From GCA-2737725 sp033763995 (GTDB lineage Bacteria > Pseudomonadota > Alphaproteobacteria > Rhodospirillales > Rhodospirillaceae), in NCBI GenBank assembly GCA_033763995.1, contig JANRJL010000060.1, forward strand, positions 1 through 64,000: a DNA stretch of 64,000 bases, written 5' to 3'. The position numbers and the translations under genes were made by a program. This document shows, piece by piece, positions 33,178 through 41,548 of this stretch (the first letter of the stretch is position 1; the number at the start of each line of letters is the position of its first letter). The notes under the pieces are model-generated. The model was not told where the DNA came from and ran no database searches. It saw nothing but the letters and a program-made list of their open reading frames with translations.

Positions 33178-33591
33178 TCAGGTCTTGGGCACCGCAGTGA
33201 TGATCACCAGCGCTTCGGCGATGGGGTATTCGTCGGTGAGGGTGAGTTCGATTTGGGCGGTCATGCCCGCGGGCGTGATCGCCGCGAGCCGCTCGGCCGC
33301 GCCGCCGGTCATGACAATGGTGGGTTTACCCGAGGGCAGGTTCACCACGCTCAGGTCGCGCCAATAGACGCCCATGCGAAAACCCGTGCCCAACGCCTTG
33401 GAGGCCGCCTCCTTGGCGGCGTAACGCTTCGCATAGGTCGCGGCGTAAGCATTGCCCGCGCCTTTGCGGCGCTCGGCCTTGCGTTGCTCGGCCTCGGTGT
33501 AAATGCGTTGGATAAAGCGCTCGCCATAGCGCTCGAGAGTCTTCTCGATGCGCCGGATGTCGATGAGGTCGTTGCCGATGCCGAGAATCAT
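33178..33591 (-). CDS. acpS: Holo-[acyl-carrier-protein] synthase
   Basis: 137 aa. It transfers 4'-phosphopantetheine from CoA to acyl carrier protein. The N-terminus MILGIGNDLIDIRRIE carries the Mg-binding Asp, and RYAAKEAASKALGTGF the second metal ligand Glu. The C-terminal EALVIITAV is typical. It follows pdxJ by 6 bases, the standard pdxJ-acpS pair. A deleted second copy of parts of this gene lies at 32104-32170. Confidence 0.95.
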   Translation of the reverse strand: MILGIGNDLIDIRRIEKTLERYGERFIQRIYTEAEQRKAERRKGAGNAYAATYAKRYAAKEAASKALGTGFRMGVYWRDLSVVNLPSGKPTIVMTGGAAERLAAITPAGMTAQIELTLTDEYPIAEALVIITAVPKT

Positions 33592-33597
33592 GCGGGC

Positions 33598-34353
33598 TCA
33601 ATGGGCCGGCAGTCCGCGCGCGGCGGTCATGATGGCGCGCATGCGCCCGATGGCCGCGGCAAATCCCACGAAAATCGCCTCGCCCACCAGGAAGTGCCCG
33701 ATGTTCAACTCGGCGAGCGTCTGAATAGCCGCGATGTCGGTGACGGTGTCATAGCCCAGCCCGTGGCCCGCATGGCATTCCAAGCCGATCTTCTCGGCGT
33801 GAGCGGCGGCACTTTGAATGCGCTTGAGCAAGCGGTCCCGCTCGGGGCCGGCCGGCGCTTCGCAATAGCTGCCGGTGTGAAGTTCCACCACGGGCGCGCC
33901 GGCGGACTTGGACGCATCCAGTTGTCGTGCGTCGGCTTCGATGAACATCGAAACACGAATTCCCGCATCGGACAATGCGCGCACATAGGGCACGAGCTGG
34001 TTGTGTTGCCCGGCCACATCGAGCCCGCCTTCGGTGGTGCGCTCCTGGCGTTTTTCCGGCACGAGGCACACCGCATGCGGCCGGTGCTTGAGCGCAATCG
34101 CCAGCATTTCGTCGGTCGCGGCCATTTCGAGATTGAGCGGCACATGGAGTTGCGAACGCAGCCGCGCGATGTCGTCGTCGGAAATGTGCCTGCGGTCCTC
34201 GCGCAGATGCGCGGTGATGCCGTCGGCGCCGGCCTCGGCGGCCAGGAGCGCGGCGCGCACCGGATCGGGGTGAATCCCGCCGCGCGCGTTGCGCACGGTG
34301 GCGACGTGATCGACGTTCACGCCCAGCCGAAGATATCTCGACGCCGTCGTCAT
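33598..34353 (-). CDS. pdxJ: Pyridoxine 5'-phosphate synthase
   Basis: 251 aa TIM barrel. It makes pyridoxine 5'-phosphate from 1-deoxyxylulose 5-phosphate and aminoacetone phosphate. LGVNVDHVATVRNARGG at the N-terminus and DGITAHLREDRRHI are the phosphate and substrate motifs. GLDVAGQ and VSMFIEAD follow, and ECHAGHGLGYDT near the C-terminus. The start overlaps the DUF2062 gene stop by 4 bases. Confidence 0.96.
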   Translation of the reverse strand: MTTASRYLRLGVNVDHVATVRNARGGIHPDPVRAALLAAEAGADGITAHLREDRRHISDDDIARLRSQLHVPLNLEMAATDEMLAIALKHRPHAVCLVPEKRQERTTEGGLDVAGQHNQLVPYVRALSDAGIRVSMFIEADARQLDASKSAGAPVVELHTGSYCEAPAGPERDRLLKRIQSAAAHAEKIGLECHAGHGLGYDTVTDIAAIQTLAELNIGHFLVGEAIFVGFAAAIGRMRAIMTAARGLPAH

Positions 34354-34955
34354 ACGCTGTCCCGATCCTGCACTGCGCCGCCCTCCACCTGCTTCGTGCG
34401 CTTGTGAAGGCGCCGCTCCTGCAGCTTAGTCAAGATCGGCGTCAAAATCAGGTAGGAACTAAAGCCGACGACGATGGCCACCGGCAGGCTGCCCACCAAC
34501 ATGGGCCAGAAAATCGGCATGACCGAGGACATGAACAACGGGAAATCCAGGTGGATGACCGCCTTGCTCAGGCCGACGAACATGTCGACGAATTCCGCCA
34601 CGCCCGCATGGCCGTATTCGTCCCAGCCGAGGATCACGGCGCCGGTATAATAGGTCGAAAACCACACCGGCGGCGCCGTCCAGGGGTTGATCAGCAGTGT
34701 GCCGATGACCGAGGCCACCAGGCTGCTGCGCAGCGCATAGGCCAGGATCATCCCCACGATGACATGGGTGCCCACCGCGGGACTCATGGAGGCCGCGAGG
34801 CCGCAAGCAAAGCCCGCGGCGATGCTGCCCGGCGTGCCGGGAATGCGCTGCAAACGGTGCCAATAATAGGTCGCCGTGCGGCCCCAGCCGATCCGGGGCC
34901 ACATCAAGTTGCGCAAGCGATGAAGAATGGAAAGGGGGTCGCGACGGCGGAACAT
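34350..34955 (-). CDS. DUF2062 membrane protein
   Basis: 201 aa from the ATG at 34955. Three to four transmembrane segments surround the family core GTPGSIAAGFACGLAASMSP and GTLLINPWTAPPVWFSTYY. The last helix ends in a basic tail. The family is common in proteobacteria and functionally undefined. The gene overlaps pdxJ (ATGA) and is presumably co-transcribed with pdxJ-acpS. Confidence 0.85.
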   Translation of the reverse strand: MFRRRDPLSILHRLRNLMWPRIGWGRTATYYWHRLQRIPGTPGSIAAGFACGLAASMSPAVGTHVIVGMILAYALRSSLVASVIGTLLINPWTAPPVWFSTYYTGAVILGWDEYGHAGVAEFVDMFVGLSKAVIHLDFPLFMSSVMPIFWPMLVGSLPVAIVVGFSSYLILTPILTKLQERRLHKRTKQVEGGAVQDRDSV

Positions 34956-35111
34956 CGGCAACAGGTGGGGTATTTCGGGCTCTCGGGCAAGGGGCAATTT
35001 GGGCGACTTCAGGCCGCCACGGGCGTGGTCACGGGCCACGAAACAAGGTGACAGAGCCGCCATGAGTTTCTAACGTTCGCGCCAGTCACGGAACGGAATT
35101 GGGGGGCAGCC

Positions 35112-36098
35112 ATGGCGGTTGTAGCGAAACTCATCGGCGGCATCGTCGTGGCGGCGGCTCTCGGCGCGGGCGTTTACGCCGCCATGTTGGAATACGGCTT
35201 CTTCGAGATTCCGCTCGCGGACCTGGAGAAAAAGTACGCCACGCCCGACTCCAAGTTCATGGAGATCGACGGCGTGCGGGTGCACTACATGGATCAGGGA
35301 TCCGGCGACGCGGTCGTCTTGCTGCACGCGAGCTACAACAGTCTGCGCAGCTTCGACAGCATGGCCAAGGCGCTCAGCCAAAAGTACCGCGTGGTGCGCT
35401 TCGATTTTCCCACCGCCGGCTTGACGGGCCCCGACCCCAAGCAGCGCTATTCCGTCGAGCTCAACATGCTGATCTTGGACGAACTCACCACCAAACTCGG
35501 CATCGACAAATTCGCCCTGTTCGGGACGTCGTCCGGCGGACCGGTAGCTTTCCGTTACGCCGCCGAGAAACCCGAGCGCGTCACGCGCATGATCTTGATC
35601 AACTCCGCCGGCATGCCCCGCACCGCCGTGACCAACCCCAACCGGCCGCGCGGCACCTCCATCGACCAGTGGGTGACGGCGCGGTACCGCTCGCTGTCCT
35701 ACTGGCGCAAGAATCTCGGCAACAATTATCCGTCCGCGGCGGCGCCGGATGCGCTGGTCGAGATGATCCACGACATGAACCGGCGCCAGGGCGGACGCGC
35801 CGAAGGAGCGTTGTTCATGAAAAACTTCAAGACCGGCGACCCGGAGCAAACGCTGGCCCGCGTCAAGGCGCCGACCTTCATCGGCTGGGGCATGGAAAAT
35901 CCCACGGTCATGCACCTGGAAGCCAACGTGATCTCGCTGTGGATGACCGGCGCGCCGACGCTGGTGAAGAAGTATCCCAAGCTCGGCCACTACCCCTATG
36001 TCGAGAGTCCGGCGGACATCGAAAAGGACGTGATGGAGTTCCTGGCCGGCGCGAAGGATTCGGAATTGCGCCAAACGCAACGGGTGGCGGTGAGCTAA
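35112..36098 (+). CDS. Alpha/beta hydrolase, membrane-anchored or exported
   Basis: 328 aa. An N-terminal hydrophobic segment (residues 5-25) is followed by an alpha/beta hydrolase fold: VHYMDQGSGDAVVLLHASY (oxyanion region), nucleophile elbow GTSSGG, and catalytic His in LGHYPYVESP. The expected acid position reads GMENPTV, Glu rather than the commoner Asp. The sequence resembles haloalkane dehalogenase/epoxide hydrolase relatives, but the substrate is not predictable. A long family A repeat begins 2 bases after the stop. Confidence 0.84.
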   Translation: MAVVAKLIGGIVVAAALGAGVYAAMLEYGFFEIPLADLEKKYATPDSKFMEIDGVRVHYMDQGSGDAVVLLHASYNSLRSFDSMAKALSQKYRVVRFDFPTAGLTGPDPKQRYSVELNMLILDELTTKLGIDKFALFGTSSGGPVAFRYAAEKPERVTRMILINSAGMPRTAVTNPNRPRGTSIDQWVTARYRSLSYWRKNLGNNYPSAAAPDALVEMIHDMNRRQGGRAEGALFMKNFKTGDPEQTLARVKAPTFIGWGMENPTVMHLEANVISLWMTGAPTLVKKYPKLGHYPYVESPADIEKDVMEFLAGAKDSELRQTQRVAVS

Positions 36099-36099
36099 A

Positions 36100-36210
36100 G
36101 CATTTTCCCGATCCTCCTTCGCTGCTGCGCAGCTTCGGAGGACCAGTATCTGAACCCGCCGAAGCCTCGGCGAAGGCGGGCAAGTGGGAACCGGTTGGCG
36201 TGGAAAATGC
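36100..36210 (+). repeat. Intercistronic structured repeat, family A, copy 6 (long form)
   Basis: Outer arms GCATTTTCC (36100-36108) and GGAAAATGC (36202-36210). Two inner hairpins: TCCTCC/GGAGGA around GCTGC/GCAGC (36112-36142), and CCCGCC/GGCGGG (36155-36180). It begins 2 bases after the hydrolase stop. About 45 bases further on, TCGAATTTGACTCTAGG (36256-36272) matches the sequence following copy 3. Confidence 0.85.
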
Positions 36211-36324
36211 GCCCAATTAAAAGAGGTTATCGAGCACTTTTGATTCGATCTGCTCGAATTTGACTCTAGGACAAAGGCATCACACTTCGGCCACGATTGC
36301 TGCCGATCATTCGCCTTCTCACCG

Positions 36325-36531
36325 TTGAGGTGCCCCTTGCACGCATGTTTGTTTGCCGTGTTCCTGTTGGCCTTGAGTTCATGCACCAGCGACAACGGCC
36401 GTCCCGGCCCGGTCACTCAGTTTTTCTGCGGCATTCGCGAAAGTGCCTGCGAACAGCGCTGCAAAGGCGAACCGGCGGAGGCCATCGCCTGCCGCCGGTC
36501 CTGCAACGAAACCGCCCGCAACTGCCGCTGA
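36325..36531 (+). CDS. Small cysteine-rich lipoprotein
   Basis: 68 aa from a TTG at 36325; a TTG at 36337 is an alternative and no ATG fits. The signal peptide ends in a lipobox, LLALSSC, so Cys20 would be lipidated. The mature part has six further cysteines in FFCGIRESACEQRCKG and ACRRSCNETARNC, suggesting disulphides or metal binding. No known family. The stop faces the convergent MFS gene 7 bases away. Confidence 0.55.
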   Translation: MRCPLHACLFAVFLLALSSCTSDNGRPGPVTQFFCGIRESACEQRCKGEPAEAIACRRSCNETARNCR

Positions 36532-36538
36532 TCGGAGC

Positions 36539-37747
36539 TTAGGCCGACTGCACAGCAGGTTTGGGCTGGGGCCGGACCAAGACACCCGGCCCCACGGCAT
36601 AGATCAACGCCGCCAGCGACAGCACCAACTGCGCCACCACGGCGAAACCGACCGTCCACGCCCCCAGGTGCAAGAACGGCGCGACGATGGCCGTGCCGAT
36701 CGACATCACCAGCGAGACGATGAAGATCATCAACGCGCCGGTGCTGCCGGGCGGACCGTTGGCATGGCTCATGGCGCTGGCGAAGGTGGCGCCGGCGCGC
36801 AAGCCCAAGCCGACGTTCACCGGAATCATCGCCATGACCAGCATCGCCGTGGACGGCGCCGGATTCAAGGCCACGAGCCCAAGCAACGCCAAGCCGCCGC
36901 CCAACTGAACGAGGCTGCCGCACACGATCGCTGTCGGCATGCCGACGCGCTTCACGAAGGGTGCGCCCAGATTGGACGAGATGATGAACGAGCCGATCAG
37001 GAACGCCTGCATCCAGACGAAGGAGTCCATGTCCCGCCCGAACAAGTTGGTCATCAGGTAGGGTGCCGCGAAGATGAACGTCATCAACGCGCCGATCCCG
37101 AAGCCGTGGCCCAACGTGTAGGCGATGAAACGCCGCGAGGTCAGCAGCTTCATGTACGTCACCAGCGGCGAATCGAGCTTGCCCGGATGCGGCGACGGGC
37201 GGCTCGGCATCAGCGCGAAGACGAAAGCCACCAGCAGGGCCGCCGCCGAGATCATGAAGAACGTCGCCTTCCAGCCATAGGCCGCCACCAGCCACACGCC
37301 CGCCGCCGGAGCCAAGGCGGGCACCACGGCTTGGATCGAGTTGATGAAGCCGATCAGCTTCACGGTGGTTTGGTCATCGCCCAATTCGCGCACCATCGCC
37401 GGCGCCAAGGCCACGCCCGCCGCCGAGGCGAAGCCCTGCACCCCGCGCAACGCGATCAGCATGCCCATGGTGTCGGCCAAGGCGCACAACAGCGATGCCC
37501 CGGCGAAGATCATGAGCGAGACGATCATGATCTTGCGCTTGCTGTAGCGATCACCCAGCGGCCCGACGAACAGTTGGCCCGCCGAGAACCCCGCGATGCA
37601 ACTCGCCAGGGTGTATTGCCCGTCGCTGGGCGCGCCGCCCAGCGTGCGGTAAAGATCGGGCACCGCGGGCAGGTACAGATCGGTCGCGAGCATCGCGGTG
37701 ATGCACGAGAGCGCGATGGGAACGGAGAGGAGATAGGGACTACGCAT
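36539..37747 (-). CDS. MFS transporter, Bcr/CflA drug-efflux family
   Basis: 402 aa, 12 predicted transmembrane segments. It begins MRSPYLLSVPIALSCITAML, then ATDLYLPAVPDL, the Bcr/CflA signature, with motif A-like GPLGDRYSKRK between helices 2 and 3. Members export drugs and small molecules by proton antiport. I chose the ATG at 37747 because the upstream extension crosses a strong terminator hairpin. That terminator and a 31-codon reading frame upstream look like a possible attenuation leader. Confidence 0.9.
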   Translation of the reverse strand: MRSPYLLSVPIALSCITAMLATDLYLPAVPDLYRTLGGAPSDGQYTLASCIAGFSAGQLFVGPLGDRYSKRKIMIVSLMIFAGASLLCALADTMGMLIALRGVQGFASAAGVALAPAMVRELGDDQTTVKLIGFINSIQAVVPALAPAAGVWLVAAYGWKATFFMISAAALLVAFVFALMPSRPSPHPGKLDSPLVTYMKLLTSRRFIAYTLGHGFGIGALMTFIFAAPYLMTNLFGRDMDSFVWMQAFLIGSFIISSNLGAPFVKRVGMPTAIVCGSLVQLGGGLALLGLVALNPAPSTAMLVMAMIPVNVGLGLRAGATFASAMSHANGPPGSTGALMIFIVSLVMSIGTAIVAPFLHLGAWTVGFAVVAQLVLSLAALIYAVGPGVLVRPQPKPAVQSA

Positions 37748-37794
37748 GACGAACGGCCTTTGGTCTTGGCTTCGCGCGACGGCCGCCGGGCAAT

Positions 37795-37818
37795 AAAAAA
37801 GCCCGGCAAAGCCGGGCT
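37795..37818 (-). terminator. Rho-independent terminator (possible attenuator) upstream of the MFS gene
   Basis: Arms AGCCCGGC (37800-37807 side) and GCCGGGCT (37811-37818 side), 3-base loop, followed on the minus strand by TTTTTT. It lies 48 bases upstream of the MFS ATG and 29 bases past a small frame at 37847-37942. It could end transcription of the GT41-like gene or attenuate the pump. Confidence 0.85.
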
Positions 37819-37846
37819 GTCGAAGCATGGGAGAGAGACAGCTGCT

Positions 37847-37942
37847 TTACCTGGAGGGTCCATGGACGACGACGGTCACGGCCGGAACACTAAGGTTCGC
37901 GACGACCGGCGTGGTCTGGGGGGCGGGGACAAATCGAATCAC
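37847..37942 (-). CDS. Possible 31-codon leader peptide before the MFS terminator
   Basis: A GTG at 37942 is preceded at 7 bases by GGAGA, one of the better ribosome sites here. The frame reads 31 residues, Val- and Pro-rich (VPAPQTTPVVANLSVP, then VTVVVHGPSR), and stops 29 bases before the terminator. The layout small frame, terminator, efflux gene is that of translation-dependent attenuators. I cannot show an antiterminator, so this is a hypothesis. Confidence 0.35.
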   Translation of the reverse strand: MIRFVPAPQTTPVVANLSVPAVTVVVHGPSR

Positions 37943-38012
37943 AGGCGCTCTCCGAAAATAACTCCGCCGCGCGGCGAAGACGGCGCGGGTTATAGCAGGG
38001 AAAATTGAGAGG

Positions 38013-39209
38013 TCAAGTGCCGAGCGCTCGGTCAATCGCCCGCACATAGAAATCCTCAAGATCGCGGACGACCACGTCGGCCTGGCCGAGCGGCGATGCT
38101 TGCACCAGACTTCGCAAATTTGCGCGCAAGTCCACGAGCCTTTGCCGATCCGCCGCCAGTCTTGTGGCGATTTCAACGTACTGGTCGACGTTCTCGGCGA
38201 TGAGATCCGTCAGCCCGACCTGCGTGAGAAAACTCGCCGAGGTGCGCCCGACGTGGTGCCGACCGCGCAGGGCGACGACGGGCAGCCCCATCCAGAAGGC
38301 ATCGCAGGTCGTGGTCGTGCCGCTATAGGGAAACGTGTCCAGCGCGATGTCGGCAAGGCCATAGGCGGCAAAGTGCGGGTGATGATCTTCGGCGTTGCTC
38401 AACACCGTGACCCGGTCGAAAGCCCCGGCCAGAAAGGGGCGTCCGGTCCAGCGCGGGTTTTTCAACACGAGGCGGCTGTTGGGAACGGCGTTCAGAACTT
38501 GTGTCCAAACCTTGAGCGTCTCGTCGTTCGTCTTAAGGCGATTGTTGAACGAGCAAAACGTGATGTAGCCGTTCTTCAGGCACGGCGGCTCAGCCGGCGG
38601 CGGGGTCGGGTAGATCGGCCGGTAGCTGTGAATGCCGCGCGGCATGCGCACCAGTTCTTCCGTGGCGAGGGTATTGCCTTCGTGAACCGGATCGGCGACC
38701 GCGTCGGTCAGACGGTAGTCGATTTGGCGCAAGCCGGTGGTGTCGGGGTAGCCGAGAAACGTCACCGACACCATGGCCGGGCGTCGCGCGAACAGCGACA
38801 CGCGCTTGCCCGACGTGTGCCCGGAGCAGTCGACCAGCACGTCGATCTTGTCCGCTGTGATTTGCTCGATGACTTGTTCATCAGTCAGGCCGGTGATGGG
38901 GCGCCAATGCGACAGTTCGCGAAAGCGATCGGTCACCGCATCGGCATTGACCTTCAAATTGCCATAGCAAAAGACGTCAAATCGCGCTCGATCATGCCGC
39001 TCGATCAGCGGCAGCAGAAAGCAGGCGCAGGCGTGGTAGCGAAAATCGCCCGACACGTAGGCGACCCTGATTTTCTCTCCCGGCGGACGAATCGGGCGCG
39101 GTGGGGGCGGATACTGCTCGCCAAAGGCGGCGTGTTCGCGGAACAATTCCTCGGGGGTTACGTGCGGATCGTAATGGAGATCCAGCAAATATCTTGACGT
39201 AATCGACAT
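38013..39209 (-). CDS. GT41 (O-GlcNAc transferase/SPINDLY-like) glycosyltransferase domain without TPRs
   Basis: 398 aa from the ATG at 39209; a GTG at 39233 adds 8 residues. It begins in the linker that normally joins TPR repeats to the catalytic domain (LLDLHYDPHVTPEELF), then IRVAYVSGDFRYHACACFL, VDCSGHTSGKRVSLFARRPA, GYITFCSFNNRLK and LDTFPYSGTTTTCDAFWMGL, the UDP-sugar site. A stop lies in frame at 39264-39266, so no TPR domain is encoded here. Homologues usually carry TPRs; this one is either a stand-alone enzyme or a 5'-truncated remnant. Confidence 0.82.
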   Translation of the reverse strand: MSITSRYLLDLHYDPHVTPEELFREHAAFGEQYPPPPRPIRPPGEKIRVAYVSGDFRYHACACFLLPLIERHDRARFDVFCYGNLKVNADAVTDRFRELSHWRPITGLTDEQVIEQITADKIDVLVDCSGHTSGKRVSLFARRPAMVSVTFLGYPDTTGLRQIDYRLTDAVADPVHEGNTLATEELVRMPRGIHSYRPIYPTPPPAEPPCLKNGYITFCSFNNRLKTNDETLKVWTQVLNAVPNSRLVLKNPRWTGRPFLAGAFDRVTVLSNAEDHHPHFAAYGLADIALDTFPYSGTTTTCDAFWMGLPVVALRGRHHVGRTSASFLTQVGLTDLIAENVDQYVEIATRLAADRQRLVDLRANLRSLVQASPLGQADVVVRDLEDFYVRAIDRALGT

Positions 39210-39271
39210 ATTTGAAATGCAGGAACCAACCACAGACGTTGGGCTGGTTATAGACCGGGGGGCCTATTTGT

Positions 39272-41425
39272 CTACCCCCGCGCCCGCTCCACCGCGTTGA
39301 TGGCGGGCGTGGCGCGCAGGGCCGCGATGATGTTGGTGAGGTGCTTCACGCCCGTGACCTCGATATCGACGATCATGTCGAAAAAGTCGGCCGAACGTTT
39401 GGTGAATTTCAGATTGCTGATGTTGCCGTTGTTGCGCGCGATCACCATCGACAGCGCCCCCAAGGCGCCGGGCTCGTTGGTCACGGTCAGGATCAAGCGG
39501 CCGATGTGGGCGTCCTTGTCGCGGTCCAGGTCCCACGACAGATCGATCCAGCGGTCGGTGTCGTCGGCGTAGTCCTTGAGCCGCTCGCAATCGATGGTGT
39601 GCACGGCGACACCCTTGCCGGGCTCGCGGATGCCGACGATGCGGTCGCCCGGCAGCGGATGACAACACTCCGAGACGTGCACCGAGATTCCCGGCGTGAG
39701 GCCGCGGATCGGCACGCCGCCGCCCTCGCCCGCCTGCTTGGCGCGCGCCGCCGAGAAGCTGACCACGTTCTCGTCGCCCTCGGTGCGCGCGCCGGGATAC
39801 ACCGCGATCAGCACCTCGCGGCCGAAGACGCGGCCCTCGCCCACCTTGGCATAAAGGTCGTCGAGGCTCGACACGCCCAATTTGTCGAGCGCGCCCTGCA
39901 GGCCCTTTTGCGTCAGTTCATAGCCGTCCTTCTGGAACACCTTTTCCAGGATGCTCTTGCCAAAGCGCATGTACTCGGTGCGCGCCTCGGTGCGGATACG
40001 CCGGCGGATATGGGCGCGGGCCTTGCCGGTGGCGACGAAACTTTCCCACTCCGGCGAGGGCTTTTGCGCCTTGGAGGTCACGATCTCCACCTGGTCGCCG
40101 TTTTGCAGCTTGGTGCGCAGCGGCGCGATGCGGCCATTGACCTTGGCGCCCACGCAGGTGTCGCCCACGTCCGAATGCACCGCGTAGGCGAAGTCCACGG
40201 TCGTGGCGCCGCGCGGCAACGCGATCAGGTCGCCCTTGGGCGTGAAGCAGAACACCTGGTCCTGGAACATCTCGAGCTTGGTGTGCTCCAGGAACTCGTG
40301 CGGATTTTGCGCGTGCTCGAGAATTTCCACCAGTTCGCGCAGCCACGCGTATTGCTTGCCCTCGACGGTGGCCGCCTGGGTTTCTTCGCCCGTGTTCTTG
40401 TAGTGCCAGTGCGCCGCCACGCCCAACTCGGCCACTTGGTGCATGGCGTGGGTGCGGATCTGAATCTCGATGCGCTGCTTTTGCGGCCCAATGACGGCGG
40501 TGTGGATCGACCGATACCCGTTGCGCTTGGGCGTGGAGATGTAATCCTTGAAGCGGCCCGGCACCATGCGGTACGCGCTGTGGATGATGCCCAGCACGCG
40601 GTAACAATCCTCGATGCTGTCGAGCATGATGCGAAACGCCATGATGTCGGCGAGCTGCTCGAAGCTCACCTCCTTCACCTGCATCTTGCGCCAAATCGAA
40701 TAGGCGGTTTTCTCGCGCCCCGAGACATAGCCCTGGATGCCGGCCTTGCGGATGACCTGATCCAACTCGTCCATGATCTTGCCGACCAGGTCGCCGCCGT
40801 GCAGTTCCAGGAACTTGAGTCGGGTCAAAATGGACGCGCGCGCGTCGGGGTTGATCTCGGCGAAGGCCAGGTCTTCCAGCTCGGTCTTGACCTCCTGCAT
40901 GCCGATGCGCTCGGCCAGCGGCGCGTAGATCTCCATCGTCTCGACGGCGATGGTGCGGCGCTTTTCCGGCGACTTGATGAAGTGCAGCGTGCGCATGTTG
41001 TGCAGCCGGTCGGCCAACTTCACCACCAGCACGCGGATGTCCGCCGACATGGCCAGCAGGAACTTGCGGAAGTTCTCGGCCTGCTTGGTCTCGACGTTTT
41101 GAATCTGAATTTTCGACAGCTTGGTGACGCCGTCCACCAATCGCGCCACCTCGTCGCCGAACAGCTTGCGCACGTCGTCCAGGGTTCCCAGCGTGTCCTC
41201 GACGATGTCGTGCAGCAGCGCGGTGACGATGGAGGCGGTGTCGAGCTTATAGTTGGTCAGAATGCCCGCGACTTCGATGGGATGCGAGAAATACGGATCG
41301 CCCGAGGCGCGCTTCTGCGAGCCGTGCATCTTCATGGCGTAAACGTAGGCGCGGTTGAGGGCGTCCTCGTCGGCGCTGGGGTCGTAGGCCTTGACGCGCT
41401 CGACCAGATCGAATTGGCGCATCAT
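39272..41425 (-). CDS. rsh: Bifunctional (p)ppGpp synthetase/hydrolase
   Basis: 717 aa, normal Rel/Spo length. The N-terminal HD hydrolase has LLHDIVEDT and VKLADRLHNMRTL. The synthetase has GRFKDYISTPKRNGYRSIHT (RFKD, the bifunctional-type motif rather than ExDD) and EIQIRTHAMHQVAELGVAAH. A TGS domain spans about residues 385-445 and an ACT domain the last 75. It controls the stringent response. I took the first of two adjacent ATGs, 41425. It is followed on the same strand upstream by rpoZ, the usual alphaproteobacterial pair. Confidence 0.96.
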   Translation of the reverse strand: MMRQFDLVERVKAYDPSADEDALNRAYVYAMKMHGSQKRASGDPYFSHPIEVAGILTNYKLDTASIVTALLHDIVEDTLGTLDDVRKLFGDEVARLVDGVTKLSKIQIQNVETKQAENFRKFLLAMSADIRVLVVKLADRLHNMRTLHFIKSPEKRRTIAVETMEIYAPLAERIGMQEVKTELEDLAFAEINPDARASILTRLKFLELHGGDLVGKIMDELDQVIRKAGIQGYVSGREKTAYSIWRKMQVKEVSFEQLADIMAFRIMLDSIEDCYRVLGIIHSAYRMVPGRFKDYISTPKRNGYRSIHTAVIGPQKQRIEIQIRTHAMHQVAELGVAAHWHYKNTGEETQAATVEGKQYAWLRELVEILEHAQNPHEFLEHTKLEMFQDQVFCFTPKGDLIALPRGATTVDFAYAVHSDVGDTCVGAKVNGRIAPLRTKLQNGDQVEIVTSKAQKPSPEWESFVATGKARAHIRRRIRTEARTEYMRFGKSILEKVFQKDGYELTQKGLQGALDKLGVSSLDDLYAKVGEGRVFGREVLIAVYPGARTEGDENVVSFSAARAKQAGEGGGVPIRGLTPGISVHVSECCHPLPGDRIVGIREPGKGVAVHTIDCERLKDYADDTDRWIDLSWDLDRDKDAHIGRLILTVTNEPGALGALSMVIARNNGNISNLKFTKRSADFFDMIVDIEVTGVKHLTNIIAALRATPAINAVERARG

Positions 41426-41548
41426 GGCGGCGCGCTCCGGCCGCGCGCCCATGGCGCGTGAACCGCGTGACGTATGCTCTGGCTGAGATGGCGGGTGCGC
41501 GCGCGGTCGCGCCCGATGAAGATCGATCGATCCGGACTCGGGGCTAGT

